From NCBI GenBank assembly GCA_023213395.1, contig CM041465.1:184643741-184707740 (forward strand): a stretch of DNA of 64,000 nt, written 5' to 3'. The position numbers and the translations under genes were made by a program. This stretch comes from Cycas panzhihuaensis (lineage: Eukaryota > Cycadophyta). The notes under the pieces were generated by a model. That model was not told the origin of the DNA, did no database searches, and saw nothing but the letters and a program-made list of their open reading frames with translations. This document shows positions 12,109 to 25,242 of this stretch, piece by piece (positions within the stretch are counted from its first letter, which is position 1; every line of letters starts with the position of its first letter).

Positions 12109-12662
12109 CCAAAGACCCTAGTATTACCCAATATAATATATATTATACATACCTATATTATTTTAAGTTTAGTTTATTGTTGTATTTATGTCACTATAAA
12201 GTAATAGTATAGGAACATACTTCTAATTTATCATAGGGATTTCTCAAAAGTAAGGAGGCTTATGTCACCCTCTAAAGATGTAACAATTTCAAAATAGTTG
12301 ATATGAGCTAAGGAAAAGGTTGATAAATAAAATTATATACTTTATTTATTTTGTTGTGAAGATGATGTTAGTATCCAAGTCACCTTGATATAATTAAATT
12401 TTATTCTTAGATCTTAGTATTCATATTTATTAAATGGAGGTAGTAGTTTGATAACACAGATTAGAATAGAAATGATAAGGCTCACTTGAATGAAAAGGGC
12501 AGTATACCAGGAGTCATAAATAGTTTGAAAGAACATGTCCTTATAGTGTACTTTTGCATGGGGGAGAGTTGAAGTACTTCACGATCAAAGGAAAAGAGTT
12601 ATATATGGGAGACCATCACATGGAAATGGTTTGTGCTGGCAAAAGGAAATGAATTATCCCAT
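12109..12662. other. No gene recognised
   Basis: This is the flank between the gypsy integrase remnant and Copia E1, AT-rich with no convincing frame. It may be the far side of the host sequence that E1 interrupted and that continues at 30,972. Confidence 0.4.
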
Positions 12663-12667
12663 GTTTT

Positions 12668-12974
12668 TAATGGAATCAGGGGATAAAGGGAGCAAAATGA
12701 CAATGCAAGAAAAGGGAGAACCATCAATCCATAAGGATGGTGGTATTGATGAACACCAATGTCATTGGATCCCATGAATACATTAGTACGAATGAAAGGG
12801 ATTTGGCATGTCTCTCAAAGTCTACCACCAATTAACATTGATAAATGTCTAACATGTTGTTGTCCATGCCTAACATGTTGTTGCCATAATATCTCTACTA
12901 ATCTAGGTTATCACCCCAATGTGAGTAATCAACCCAAGGTGGATAGAAGCCCTAATATAGGTATTATTTTAATG
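12668..12974 (-). repeat. E1 3' LTR
   Basis: A 307-bp direct repeat matching 30,660-30,966 end to end with many substitutions. Its minus-strand start has mutated from TG to CA. Confidence 0.85.
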
Positions 12975-12984
12975 TTTCTCCCTC
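12975..12984 (-). other. E1 polypurine tract
   Basis: On the minus strand GAGGGAGAAA sits immediately upstream of the 3' LTR. Confidence 0.7.
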
Positions 12985-14061
12985 ATAATGCCCATTTGGG
13001 AAGACTCCAAGTTTATCTCTAAATTTGATAAACCTTATTTTATGAAGTGACTTTGTGAATATGTCTGCCACTTATTCTTCAGTGCTACAATAAACTAGTT
13101 CTAGTTCATCTTACTATACCAACTTTCTAATGAAATGATGTTGTGTTTCAATATTCTTTGTCTTGCTATAAAATACTATATTCCTAGTTATCTAAATAAT
13201 TCTTTGATTATCAAAAAATAATTGAGTGGGTGTAACCTATTCTTCTTATAAATCCTAAGGTAATCTTCTAAGCTAAACTATTTTACATGCTCCTACTACG
13301 ACTACTTTGTACTCTACTTTTACAGTAGATAAATATACCATTGCTACTAAACCCAAACTAAATATATAACCTAAGTTAGGTTTCCTATCATCTACATAAC
13401 CTACCTAGTCTAAGACTATATATCTAACTAACCTATAATCCTCTCATGACTTATAATATAATCTATATCTAATAGTACCTTTAATATACTTAAGAATTCT
13501 CTTGGCTACTTACTAATATTTTATCCTAGGCTCATGCATAAATCTAGAAACTATAATAACTACACACATGATTTTTGGTTGAGTTAAAGTCAAGTAAATT
13601 AGGCTCCTAATCAATTGCTTATAAAGTGTAAGGTCAACTGATGATGATTCCCAAACTTAGATAATTTTAACCTAGCCTTTGCTAGTATTACAAGTGGCTT
13701 ACAACTACTCATATTAAACTTGTGTAATAAATCTAATATGTATTTCCTTTGGGAGATAAATATCCTCTTTTCATATTACCATACTTTAATACTTAAGAAG
13801 TAATGTATAAGTCCCAAGTCTGTTATCTCAAATTTCTTGCATATATCCTTTTAAAATTTTTAGGACAAGTGATCACTATTACTAGTATATACTAGGTTAT
13901 TAACATATAAGCCTATAATTACTATTGAGATTTCTTCTAATTTGATATATAAATGGGGATATGATTATCTTTTTTAGAATATTTTATCTTTAAAATATTT
14001 ATCAATCCTAGAGTACCAAGTTCTAAGTGCTTGCTTGAGTCCATACAAGGCCTTTTTGAGT
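12985..14061 (-). pseudogene. E1 Copia RNase H and C-terminal RT remnant
   Basis: At the C-terminal end the minus strand reads RDKLGVFPNGHYEGETLK, the usual last stretch of a Copia polyprotein. Preceding blocks correspond to RNase H and the C-terminal half of RT, and the inner end reads LKKALYGLKQ-like sequence at the E2 insertion point. The rest of the RT resumes at 25,243. Many stops and frameshifts are present, so this is not coding. RT/RNase H would copy the element RNA inside the particle. Confidence 0.65.
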
Positions 14062-14066
14062 TTTTA

Positions 14067-14464
14067 TGAAGGAAATAAAATCATGGAGAACAGGGTAGAA
14101 CATAAAAGAGATAATCAACACATCAATAGATCATTGTTGCATAGTAGCATAAACACAATAGCTTGTATATTCAATCCATGTTTATATAAGAGAGTTATAA
14201 ATGTCCAATATTGAAGGCAGTGTTTAAAGACACCAGAGTCGCACACCTCTCAAATTAATAGTTTAGAGGAGGAGGGAAACTCATCAACATCAAATAATAA
14301 TAAAATAATCATAACTTAACTCAAAGTAAACTTAACTCAAATTAACTAAACTTACCTTATATTTACCTATACATGTTGAGCACCCACATGTGTAAATTGA
14401 TGAAGATGAGGTGTACACTCCTGGTTGGAAGGTGGGAGTGGAGTGATGACTATTAATTCCAACA
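14067..14464 (-). repeat. E2 3' LTR
   Basis: A direct repeat of 24,831-25,237, TG...CA ends. A related LTR occurs at 63,574-63,902. Confidence 0.88.
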
Positions 14465-14475
14465 TTCTCCCCATT
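14465..14475 (-). other. E2 polypurine tract
   Basis: On the minus strand AATGGGGAGAA abuts the 3' LTR. Confidence 0.7.
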
Positions 14476-14519
14476 AATGGTCATCATAAACAATGTCTTT
14501 TCTTTAAACTTATGAAATT

Positions 14520-15215
14520 TGTACTTAAAAAAAACTTTTAAAATCTATCTTTTAACTTGATTTTTATCAACTTGCTTCAACCTTCTAGTAACATGTGTCA
14601 CTCTATCATGAAATGGTGCAAAAAATCTGTAAGTGAATGTAGCTACAAAAAATTTGTAAGTAAATGAAGCTTGATTTATACAAAGATAAATAGTTGCCAC
14701 TTTGACTTTGTCAACTAGAATATTAAGAAAACTTTGAACTTGAACTTTGTTTTTTGAAAACTTTGTATTATGAACAACTGTCAAATCATCATAACTTTCC
14801 TCTATCATATCATAAGATTCATTCTTCCCCTCAAATGGAGGATCAGATTCTTGTGTAACAAGATGATTATGTATTTGATTAGAATCTTCCTTGGTCTTGT
14901 CATTACGAATCACCTGTTCTGGCACCTATCTCATATGCTCAACAAAATTAATGTCAAATACATTGAGGGTATATCCCCTATAAGTAGAAATCAAAACATC
15001 TTATACAGATTTAGAAGTTGTTAATTCACATACTTTAGAAAATACATTATCATCAATAATGCAAAATAATATCCTTAAGACTTCATTATCCTTTCTAAAG
15101 TTTTCTTTAATACTAAGATCACATTCATATTGTAAATATTTTTAAAGATCATGTGTAATGAAATAATCTTTTATAGTTTTATGCCATAGTGAAAAATTAT
15201 GCCCATTGAATATAG
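14520..15215 (-). pseudogene. E2 Copia-type gag remnant with novel C-terminal tail
   Basis: The minus strand opens with FPIFNGHNFSLWHKTIKDYF, the typical start of a Copia gag. It continues through LFCIIDDNVFSKVCELTT and DVLISTYRG, the block seen in UBN2/Retrotran_gag-type domains. Instead of a zinc knuckle and protease, the frame runs into a charged tail of no known family (14,545-14,925 is stop-free). It ends with LKVFFKYKFHKFKE and then the polypurine tract. The same last residues are seen in the partial copy at 63,903-64,000. Stops and one likely frameshift show decay. Gag normally forms the particle; here it lies beside the 3' LTR, not the 5' LTR, because nothing follows it. Confidence 0.6.
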
Positions 15216-18383
<3,168 letters not shown>

Positions 18384-18509
18384 CTTAAATCTGAGAATAA
18401 AACTAAAAGACCTAGTAATATAGTTGTAGTTGATTTATAGCAGAATAATAGACTTTCAAAGATAAGATCTATTGTATATGCTTCTCTAGAAAGCTGAATA
18501 TGTCCCAAA

Positions 18510-18887
18510 ATTTGTAGATTTGAAAAAAACTTAAAAATATGGTCAAATATATGATGAAAAATATACAGATTTGAAAGAAAACTTAAATAAATATTGCAGA
18601 TCTGAAATAAGTATAACAGATCTAAAGTAAATATTATAGATCTGGAATAAAATATAATAGATCTAAAGAATATGTAACAAATCTGAAGAAACTCTGAATA
18701 AATATTACTGATTTAAAGTAAATATGATAGATCTGTATCCAATATTACAGATCTGAAACAAATATACTAAAAAATGTTGAAATAATTAATGAAATAAACA
18801 GATCTAAAAAATATATACCAGATCTAAACAAAATATAGCAAAAAATAGTGAAATACTTGATAAAATAAGAAGATCTAAAAATATATG
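18510..18887. repeat. AGATCT-rich degenerate repeat array, left arm
   Basis: The hexamer AGATCT or close variants (AGATTT, AAATCT) recur every 20-40 bases, joined by AAATAT/AATAAA-like spacers. Units are too diverged for a fixed period. The array continues at 24,129 after the E3 insertion. Confidence 0.6.
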
Positions 18888-18892
18888 GTAGA

Positions 18893-19109
18893 TGTTGAAA
18901 AACCAGAGCAAAAATTGACAGAGGAAAGAATGTACAGTATTCTATTGAGATTCAATTTGCTTAAGTATACAAGAGTTATATGATGGTTACAACCACTAAT
19001 GTAACCGATCACTTAGATTCTGCCAAGTGGCATGATCTCATAAGAACATTTAAGGGTGGGTCTAACATGACCCCCTTTTCTAGCCTAGATAAAACATTAT
19101 ATCTCAACA
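18893..19109 (-). repeat. E3 3' LTR
   Basis: A 217-bp direct repeat of 23,907-24,123, TG...CA ends, next to TSD GTAGA. Confidence 0.95.
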
Positions 19110-19118
19110 CCCCCTCTT
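19110..19118 (-). other. E3 polypurine tract
   Basis: The minus strand reads AAGAGGGGG directly before the 3' LTR; the pol stop codon TAA lies just upstream. Confidence 0.85.
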
Positions 19119-19797
19119 AATGTTTTATCTCTAAAAGTCCAATCTTGTCTCTCAAATATCTGAGTCTTTCTCTCCCAAGAGGTTTTGTCAGAAGATCTGT
19201 AACTTGTTCAGATGTCGGACAGTATTCCAAGTCTATCTCTTTGTTCTGCACTTTTTCTCTTATAAAGTGATGATGAACTTCAATATGTTTTGTTCTTGCA
19301 TGCGATTAGATTTTTGGTCACTTGATGGCACTTTGGTTGTCACATTTTAGAGAAGTTGCTTCTTTGTTGATTCAAATCAAGTAAGAGTTGTCTTAACTAG
19401 ATGGCTTCACGGAGTTCTTGATGTGGTCGCTTTATATTCTACTTTTGTAGAGGAGAGAGCCACGTTGCTTGTTTCTTCTTGCACCATGAGATTCTTGAAG
19501 CTCTAAGAAAACAAAATCCACTTGTGGATTTCCTTTGTTCTTTGTCGCACCTTGATCGAATCATGATACCTGTTATTTTGATTGGATGTCCCTTGAATAT
19601 ACTAATTTGAGATCTGTTGTTCCTTTGAGATATCTCGAATTCTTTTGCGTCTTGCTAGTGTCTCGACTTTGGATTACGCATATATCTTGATATTAGTCCC
19701 ACCGAGTAGGATATGTCGCCCGTGGTGTCAGGATAAATTAGACTTCCAATCATTTGCACATGCAGGTAACATCGGCATCTTTTCCATACTATCTCTG
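19119..19797 (-). pseudogene. E3 RNase H domain, broken
   Basis: This is the C-terminal domain of the Copia polyprotein, which degrades the RNA strand of the RNA-DNA hybrid. The minus strand ends with EQVTDLLTKPLGRERLRYLR and GLLEIKH then TAA, the standard Copia C-terminus. The upstream part includes a segment resembling DLTEIVWKRCRCYLHVQMIG and is spread over more than one frame, so at least one frameshift is present between 19,650 and 19,870. It directly follows the RT. Confidence 0.75.
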
Positions 19798-20711
19798 TTA
19801 GATCACAATTTGTTTCCATGGGGTGGTGCATGGATTGCAATTCTCCATCCGAATCGAACAAGCGATTTTGATGTAGTTACTTTGGGACAAAGTTATGTAG
19901 TTTTGGTGTTGACCTATCTCCAGTCCCAAGTAATATTTTAGTGAACCCAAGTCTGTCATTTCAAATTTTTGCTGAAGTTGACTTTTGATCCACTTGATTC
20001 CTTCTACATCATTCCCAGTAAGAAGCATATCATCTACATAAACAACAATTATTGTTATCTTGTTGTTTGTTTTCCTTATGTACAGACTGGAGTTTGAGTT
20101 ACACCGAATAAACTTATTTTCTTCAAGAAAGTGATCTAGTTTTGCATACCAGGCACACGGCGTTTGTTTTAGACCATACAAGGCCTTTTTCAATTTGCAG
20201 ACTAGATTTTCTTTTCCCTGTTCTGCATATCCATCTGGTTGTTGCATATAAACCTCTTCTTCTAGTTCACCGTTTAGGAAGGCACTCTTTACATCCATCT
20301 GAGAGATTCCCCAACCTTGGGTAGCAAAGGCTATTCTTCATCCTTCTTGTGTTCATCTTAGCTCGGAGAGAAAGTCTCATCAAAATCTATGCCCATGATT
20401 TGGGTGTATCCCTTTGCAACTAACCTTGCTTTGTGTTTCTCAATTTTACCATCGACTCCTCTCTTTGTTTTGTAGACCCATTTGTAGTTCACAGTGGATT
20501 TGTTAGCAGTTAGTTCCACTAATTCCCATGTTTGATTCTTCTTGATTGAATTTATTTCATTGTCCATTGCTTCTCTCCATTCTGGATGATCTTTTGCTTC
20601 TTCAAAATTCTGTGGTTCAACCTTGCTCAAAAGGGCTTTTGACCTTTGCCCTCGGGTTTTCTGTTCTAATATATTTCCTTCTTCAACAGTTTTGATATAC
20701 CATTTTGGCAA
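19798..20711 (-). pseudogene. E3 Copia reverse transcriptase, frameshifted
   Basis: Two open pieces make up the RT. The N-terminal piece (20358-20711) has WREAMDNEINSIKKNQTWEL, WVYKTKRGVDG and KARLVAKGYTQ, ending at FDETFSP. The second piece (19798-20298) has MDVKSAFLNGELEEEVYM, KLKKALYGLKQ and the catalytic YVDD box (VVYVDDMLLTGN). Between them, around 20,300-20,360, the frame shifts and stops appear. The catalytic motifs themselves are intact. RT copies element RNA to cDNA. The sequence is the best-preserved RT in the window. Confidence 0.9.
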
Positions 20712-20883
20712 TTTCTTTTGTTTCTATGGACCTTCCTTTTCGACTTGTTTCGACAAAGTTGATGATGATGGACCTTCCTTTTCGATGGTGTCTCCCTGAC
20801 CGGTTGATGAATCAGCTTGTCCTTCTTCAGAAGTGATTTCTAAATCATTTCCTTTTTCAGTTTCTTGATCTTCTGAAGTAATT

Positions 20884-21795
20884 TCAACGATTTTCTTGCT
20901 CATCTTCTTGCATTACTCTGTGTTTGGCAGTTTCTTGTTCCTTTTCATTTTCTATTACATTAATTTGTGAAGATTCATCTGAACTATCTTCATTAAAGAT
21001 GACATCTCTACTTACATAGATTCTCTTTGTTTTTGGATCTATGCACTTATATGCCTTTGAATTTTTACTGTATCCTATCAAGACACATTCTATGCTTTTT
21101 GCATCTAATTTCGACCTTCTTTTATCAGGAACATGCATAAATGCTTGACTACCAAATACTTTGAGAAGACTTACATCAGGTTTTTGTCCTGTCCAAGCTT
21201 CTTCTGGAGTGATGTTCTTCAATGTTCTGGTTGGACTTCTGTTTATCAAATAGCATGCTGTGCTGACTACTTCTGCCCAATATGTCTTGGATATTTTTGT
21301 TCCATACATCATGCTTCGAGCCATTTCCATCAGAGTTCTATTCTTTCTTTCAGCTATTCCATTTGACTGAGGAGTATAAGGAGTTGTAACTTATCTATGA
21401 ATTCCTCTGTATTTGCAGTAATTTAGAAACTCGTTTGACAAATATTCACCTCCTCCATCTGACCTGATGCATTTGATTTTCATTCCTGATTCTAACTCAA
21501 CTTCCGCCTTAAATTCTTTAAATGTTTCAAAGACTTCTGACTTATTATGTAAAAAGTATACCCATACCTTTCGAGTGAAGTCATCAATGAAAGTTAAAAA
21601 GTATCTGCATCCATTAATTGACAGAGGTGAAATTGGACCACAGATTTCTGTGTGTATCCATTCTAATTTGGACTGAGATTTCCAAGTGCTTTCCATAAAA
21701 GGAAGTCTATGCTGTTTCCCAAGTTGACAACCTTTACAAACGAATGTATCTGAGGAAATATTAGGCAAACCATTTACCATTTCTGACTTTTCCAT
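20884..21795 (-). pseudogene. E3 Copia integrase
   Basis: The first piece (21391-21795) begins in the zinc-binding module (CKGCQLGKQHRLPF) and contains the catalytic core: WIHTEICGP, FIDDFTRKVWVYFL and IRSDGGGEY. The second piece (20884-21330) carries the end of the core and KVFGSQAFMHVP, CVLIGYSKNSKAYK and YVSRDVIF, the usual linker to RT. NGIAERKNRTL with the catalytic Glu lies around the junction. The first catalytic position, normally Asp in HTDxCGP, is Glu here. An in-frame stop near 21,390 separates the pieces. Integrase joins element cDNA to the chromosome. Confidence 0.9.
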
Positions 21796-21837
21796 CTGTT
21801 TAAGTGTGTCAATTGAGAGATGTCTGTACCTTAAATG

Positions 21838-22268
21838 CTATACTTTATTATTAGATTTAAGAGCAGTACAAGCTTTTTCTTCCAAGTAAGGAAGTACAGG
21901 GTTTGACAAAAGTTTGTAAAGGTTATTACATTTGACCCCTTTTCCAAAAATCTTCCCATCTTTTTTCATGTCCAAAATGTGGCAATTCCCTTCTTCATCA
22001 AAAATGGTTCTCAACCCCTTTTTGCTTAGTTGAGAGATAGAGAGAAGATTCATCTTCAGATCTGGTACAAATAGAACATTTCCAATTTTTCTTTCATTTC
22101 CATTCAGGTTTACTGAAATGGTTCCAATCCCTTTTATGTTAAGGGAATACTTGTCACCCAGCTCTACTGATTTATCCATATTGTATGGATTCATGGTTTG
22201 AAACCATTCGTCCTGACTTGTCATGTGTTTAGAGGCTCCTGAGTCTATGTATCATATGTCTTTGTCTT
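21838..22268 (-). pseudogene. E3 Copia protease and pre-integrase region
   Basis: Just upstream of the open frame 21838-22224 the minus strand reads IDSGASKHM, the aspartic-protease active site of Copia. It is followed by DEWFQTM, NVLFVPDLKMNLLSISQL and NLYKLL, typical of the protease to pre-integrase stretch. The codon two before IDSGA is TGA where a Trp (TWYIDSGAS type) is usual, and the frame differs from the zinc-knuckle frame, so a frameshift and a nonsense change lie between 22,245 and 22,270. The DSGA itself is intact. This protease would cut the gag-pol polyprotein. Confidence 0.85.
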
Positions 22269-22565
22269 TCATTCCCAGTAACCGATCTTTGTGATGAAGG
22301 CCGTTTCCTCTTCTTCTTCTTCTTCTTCATCCTTTTCTTTGCTGTATCCACCAATAGGTCGTTTTCCTTTATAAATTTCACTTCTTCTTTGTGGACACTG
22401 ATATGGGTAGTGTCCACTTTGTCTGCAGTAGCAGCATATGTCGAAGATTCTGTAATTACTGGCGAAATGTCTAGTTCGTCCACAGTTGTAATATATTTTA
22501 TTTTCTCTGCTGCGTCCTTGCCCTCTGGAGTTTGACCAGCGTCCTCGTCCTCTGGAATCTGGCAT
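22269..22565 (-). pseudogene. E3 gag nucleocapsid with two zinc knuckles
   Basis: An Arg/Gly-rich start (GRGRWSNSRGQGR) is followed by two CCHC modules. The first reads YYNCGRTRHFASNYR and has lost its first and last Cys. The second, CYCRQSGHYPYQCP, keeps the C-x2-C-x4-H-x4-C pattern. An acidic Glu run (encoded by TTC repeats on the plus strand) follows. It is in a different frame from the capsid part upstream, implying a small frameshift near 22,570. Nucleocapsid binds element RNA. Confidence 0.85.
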
Positions 22566-22577
22566 TTTGTTTGGTCC

Positions 22578-23237
22578 TCAAAATTGTTGTCTTCCTCTTG
22601 GCCTGAGATTCAGTCTGGATGCAAATGCATCCTCTAATTCTGTTATGTTTTTGTATATTTTGTTTCTTTGTTCCTGTCTCAGCAGCAGACCTGTCAATTC
22701 ATCAAGTGTTAATTTGTCTAGCCTATCACTATCAATGATGGTGTTGACAATTGTATCAAATGACTTGGGCAGTCTTGCCGTTACAATTTCTACAAGGTCT
22801 TGTTCGGATATTATGCCTCCAGCACTCAAGAGATTATTTCTCACAGTGATAATTTTATGCATGAAATCTTCTACTTCTTCATTTTCCTTCATGTGAAGTT
22901 TATACAGCTCCTCCTTGAGTGCAATTATTCTTGCCTTGTTCTTTTGCCTGTATAAATTTTCCAGACATTTCCAGATTTCAAAAGCCTGATTCAGTTTTTT
23001 GACATAAATGAGAACAGAATCTGAAATAGACATTTTTAAAATGAGACTACCCATGTTGTTCCTTTCAATCCAACTTCCCAACTTATCATCACCAGTGGGT
23101 GGATGTTTCTCTGTCCCTTCAGTGATTTCCCAGGCATTTTTCATCCTCAGAATGGTTTCCATTTTAATTTTCCACACATGGTAATTTGAACCAATCAATT
23201 TTTCTGGTTCAGACAGAGTGATGAGAGAGGAAGACAT
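22578..23237 (-). CDS. E3 Copia gag capsid part
   Basis: From an ATG at 23,237 the frame runs 219 codons to a stop at 22,578. It starts MSSSLITLSEPEKLIGSNYH with VWKIKMETIL, then carries AFEIWKCLENLYRQKNKARI, LKEELYKLHM and VEDFMHKI, the Copia gag core (DUF4219/UBN2-type). The frame can be extended upstream to 23,396, but this ATG matches the family start. The piece is open, but the zinc-knuckle part that should be fused to it is now in another frame, so a full gag is not made. About 670 bp separate it from the primer-binding site, a normal leader. Confidence 0.8.
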   Translation of the reverse strand: MSSSLITLSEPEKLIGSNYHVWKIKMETILRMKNAWEITEGTEKHPPTGDDKLGSWIERNNMGSLILKMSISDSVLIYVKKLNQAFEIWKCLENLYRQKNKARIIALKEELYKLHMKENEEVEDFMHKIITVRNNLLSAGGIISEQDLVEIVTARLPKSFDTIVNTIIDSDRLDKLTLDELTGLLLRQEQRNKIYKNITELEDAFASRLNLRPRGRQQF

Positions 23238-23894
23238 TTTTTTTTTGGTCAAAACCTGATCCAGAGGCTCGTCTGCAAACAGATGTAATCTGTACAAAAC
23301 CCTAGTTGTACGGCCAAAAATGAAATGTACCTCAAAATGAAGGTATCTCAGGCGTCGTTCGGGATCTGAAGACGGATTTTCAAAATTCTTTCTCAAATGA
23401 GAGAAATCTGGGTTTGAATAGAAAACGATGGCTAGGGCAAATTTCAGATTTGAGAGAAAATCTGAAAATTTACTGAATTAAATCATTCGAAACGAGTTAC
23501 AAACTTGAAGTACTGTCACTACAGAAGATTTATGACAGATTTTACCCGATTTAGAGTGCAAATCGATGAGATTTCTGAGAAAATCTCTTGAAAAACATGC
23601 GGACTGGTTCGGGGGCGTTTTGGCTTGCAAAACGATCTCAGATGGACTCGCTCCAGTAGAAAAATATGCTCAGCATCTTCAGATCTACCTCTCCATAAAA
23701 TTTTGCTTCGATCTGAGTACTTTGAAATTTTTCTGTCTGCAATTCCAGACAGTCCGTAAAATGCAGGTCAAGAAATCTGTGATCTTTAACTTCCAAAGAA
23801 TTACCTACTACTTTTATCTCTTTTTGCACTCTTGACTGAGATGATTTGATAGAAGAAATTCACCAGAAGAAGAGGAATCAGATTAAACGGGCAT

Positions 23895-23906
23895 GCTCTG
23901 ATACCA
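23895..23906 (-). other. E3 primer-binding site
   Basis: The minus strand reads TGGTATCAGAGC directly after the LTR, a perfect complement to plant initiator Met tRNA 3' end. Confidence 0.92.
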
Positions 23907-24123
23907 TGTTGAAAAACTAGAGCAAAAATTGACAGAGGAAAGAATGTACAGTATTCTATTAAGATTCAATTTGCTTAAGTATACAAGAGTTATGTGATGG
24001 TTACAACCACTAATGTAACCGATCACTCAGATTCTGCCAAGTGGCATGATCTCATAAGAACATTTAAGGGTGGGTCTAACATGACCCCATTTTCTAGCCT
24101 AGATAAAACATTATATCTCAACA
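23907..24123 (-). repeat. E3 5' LTR
   Basis: A 217-bp direct repeat, TG...CA ends, followed by TSD GTAGA at 24,124-24,128. Confidence 0.95.
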
Positions 24124-24128
24124 GTAGA

Positions 24129-24460
24129 TCTAAAGAATATTTAGCAGAAAATGGTGAAATACTTGATAAAATAAGCAGATCTAAAAATATATGGTAGATC
24201 TAAAGAATATTTAGTAGATCTGAAGTAAAATATAGCAGATCTGAAGTAAACTATAGCAAATCTTAAGGAAAACTTGAATAAATATTGTATGCAGCTGAAA
24301 TCTTACGTAGATCTAAGAAAATATTAGATAAATAGATAGAACTATGTCTAAAAAATGCCAAATATATGATAAAATATGTGGATCTTAAAAATATATAGCA
24401 GATATAAAAAGAACTTTGAATAAATATCACTTGTAGCTAAACTCCTACACATATCTGAGA
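24129..24460. repeat. AGATCT-rich degenerate repeat array, right arm
   Basis: The array seen at 18,510-18,887 continues here: AGATCTAAA / AGATCTGAA words alternate with AAATAT spacers. It then fades into plain AT-rich leader up to the primer-binding site. Confidence 0.55.
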
Positions 24461-24816
24461 AAATATTAGATAAAAGGATGACATATGCTTGAAAAATATC
24501 AAATATATAATAAAAATATATAAAATCTATTGATAAAAACTCTTATAGTGTGATAAAAGCTTGATATTTGCTATTTTTCAGCTGTGCACCTGCATAAATC
24601 TGGAAAAAAACTGAAATATCTTTGTTATTTCATAAATATAACTCAAGAATAATCAAATTTGATAAAAAAATATAAGAAACTATTGATAAAATTTTTAGAA
24701 AATGAATATAACCAATATTTCTTATTGACTTGAGTAAATCTACTTCAAATGCTAATAAATCTTGTTGCTCTTCACAAATACTTCAATAGGAGATGCAATA
24801 GCTTAATAAAATCTCT

Positions 24817-24828
24817 GCTCTAATACCA
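24817..24828 (-). other. E2 primer-binding site
   Basis: The minus strand reads TGGTATTAGAGC two bases inside the 5' LTR; one base differs from the initiator Met tRNA complement. Confidence 0.8.
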
Positions 24829-24830
24829 AA

Positions 24831-25237
24831 TGAAGGAAATAAAATAATGGAGAACAGGGCAGAACATAAAAGAGATAATCAATACATCAATAGATCATTG
24901 TTACATAGTAGCATAAATACAATAACTTGTATATTTAATCAATGTTTATAGAAGAGACTTACAAATATCCAATATTGAAGGTGATGTCTAAAGACACCAA
25001 GGTTGCACACCCCTCAAATTATATAGTTTGGGAGAGGAGGGAAACTCCTCAACCCCTAAAATTTAAATAACAATAAAATAATCATAACTTAACTCAAAGT
25101 AAACTTAACTCAAATTAACTAAACTTACTTTATATTTACCTACACATGTTGAGCACCCACATGTGTAAATTGATGAAGATGAGGTGTGCACTCCTGGTTG
25201 GAAGGTGGGAGTGGAGTGATGACTATTAACTCCAACA
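24831..25237 (-). repeat. E2 5' LTR
   Basis: A direct repeat of 14,067-14,464, followed by TSD TTTTA (25,238-25,242). Confidence 0.88.
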
Positions 25238-25242
25238 TTTTA

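Larger units (their letters stand above)
18893..24123 (-). mobile_element. E3: near-complete young Copia element
   Basis: Two 217-bp LTRs (18,893-19,109 and 23,907-24,123) run from TG to CA and differ at five positions that I can count (about 2%). They are flanked by a perfect GTAGA duplication (18,888-18,892 and 24,124-24,128). On the minus strand, primer-binding site, gag, zinc knuckles, protease, integrase, RT, RNase H and polypurine tract are all present in Copia order over 5.2 kb. Stops, frameshifts and changed key residues mean it is probably not autonomous now. It is the youngest insertion recognised here. Confidence 0.95.

Noticed and set aside
14770-15024. 84-codon plus-strand ORF
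   Set aside because: Antisense to the E2 gag remnant, which reads better on the minus strand.
23895-23906. Initiator-tRNA-like sequences as possible tRNA genes
   Set aside because: Only 12 bases matching the tRNA 3' end are present next to LTRs; these are primer-binding sites.
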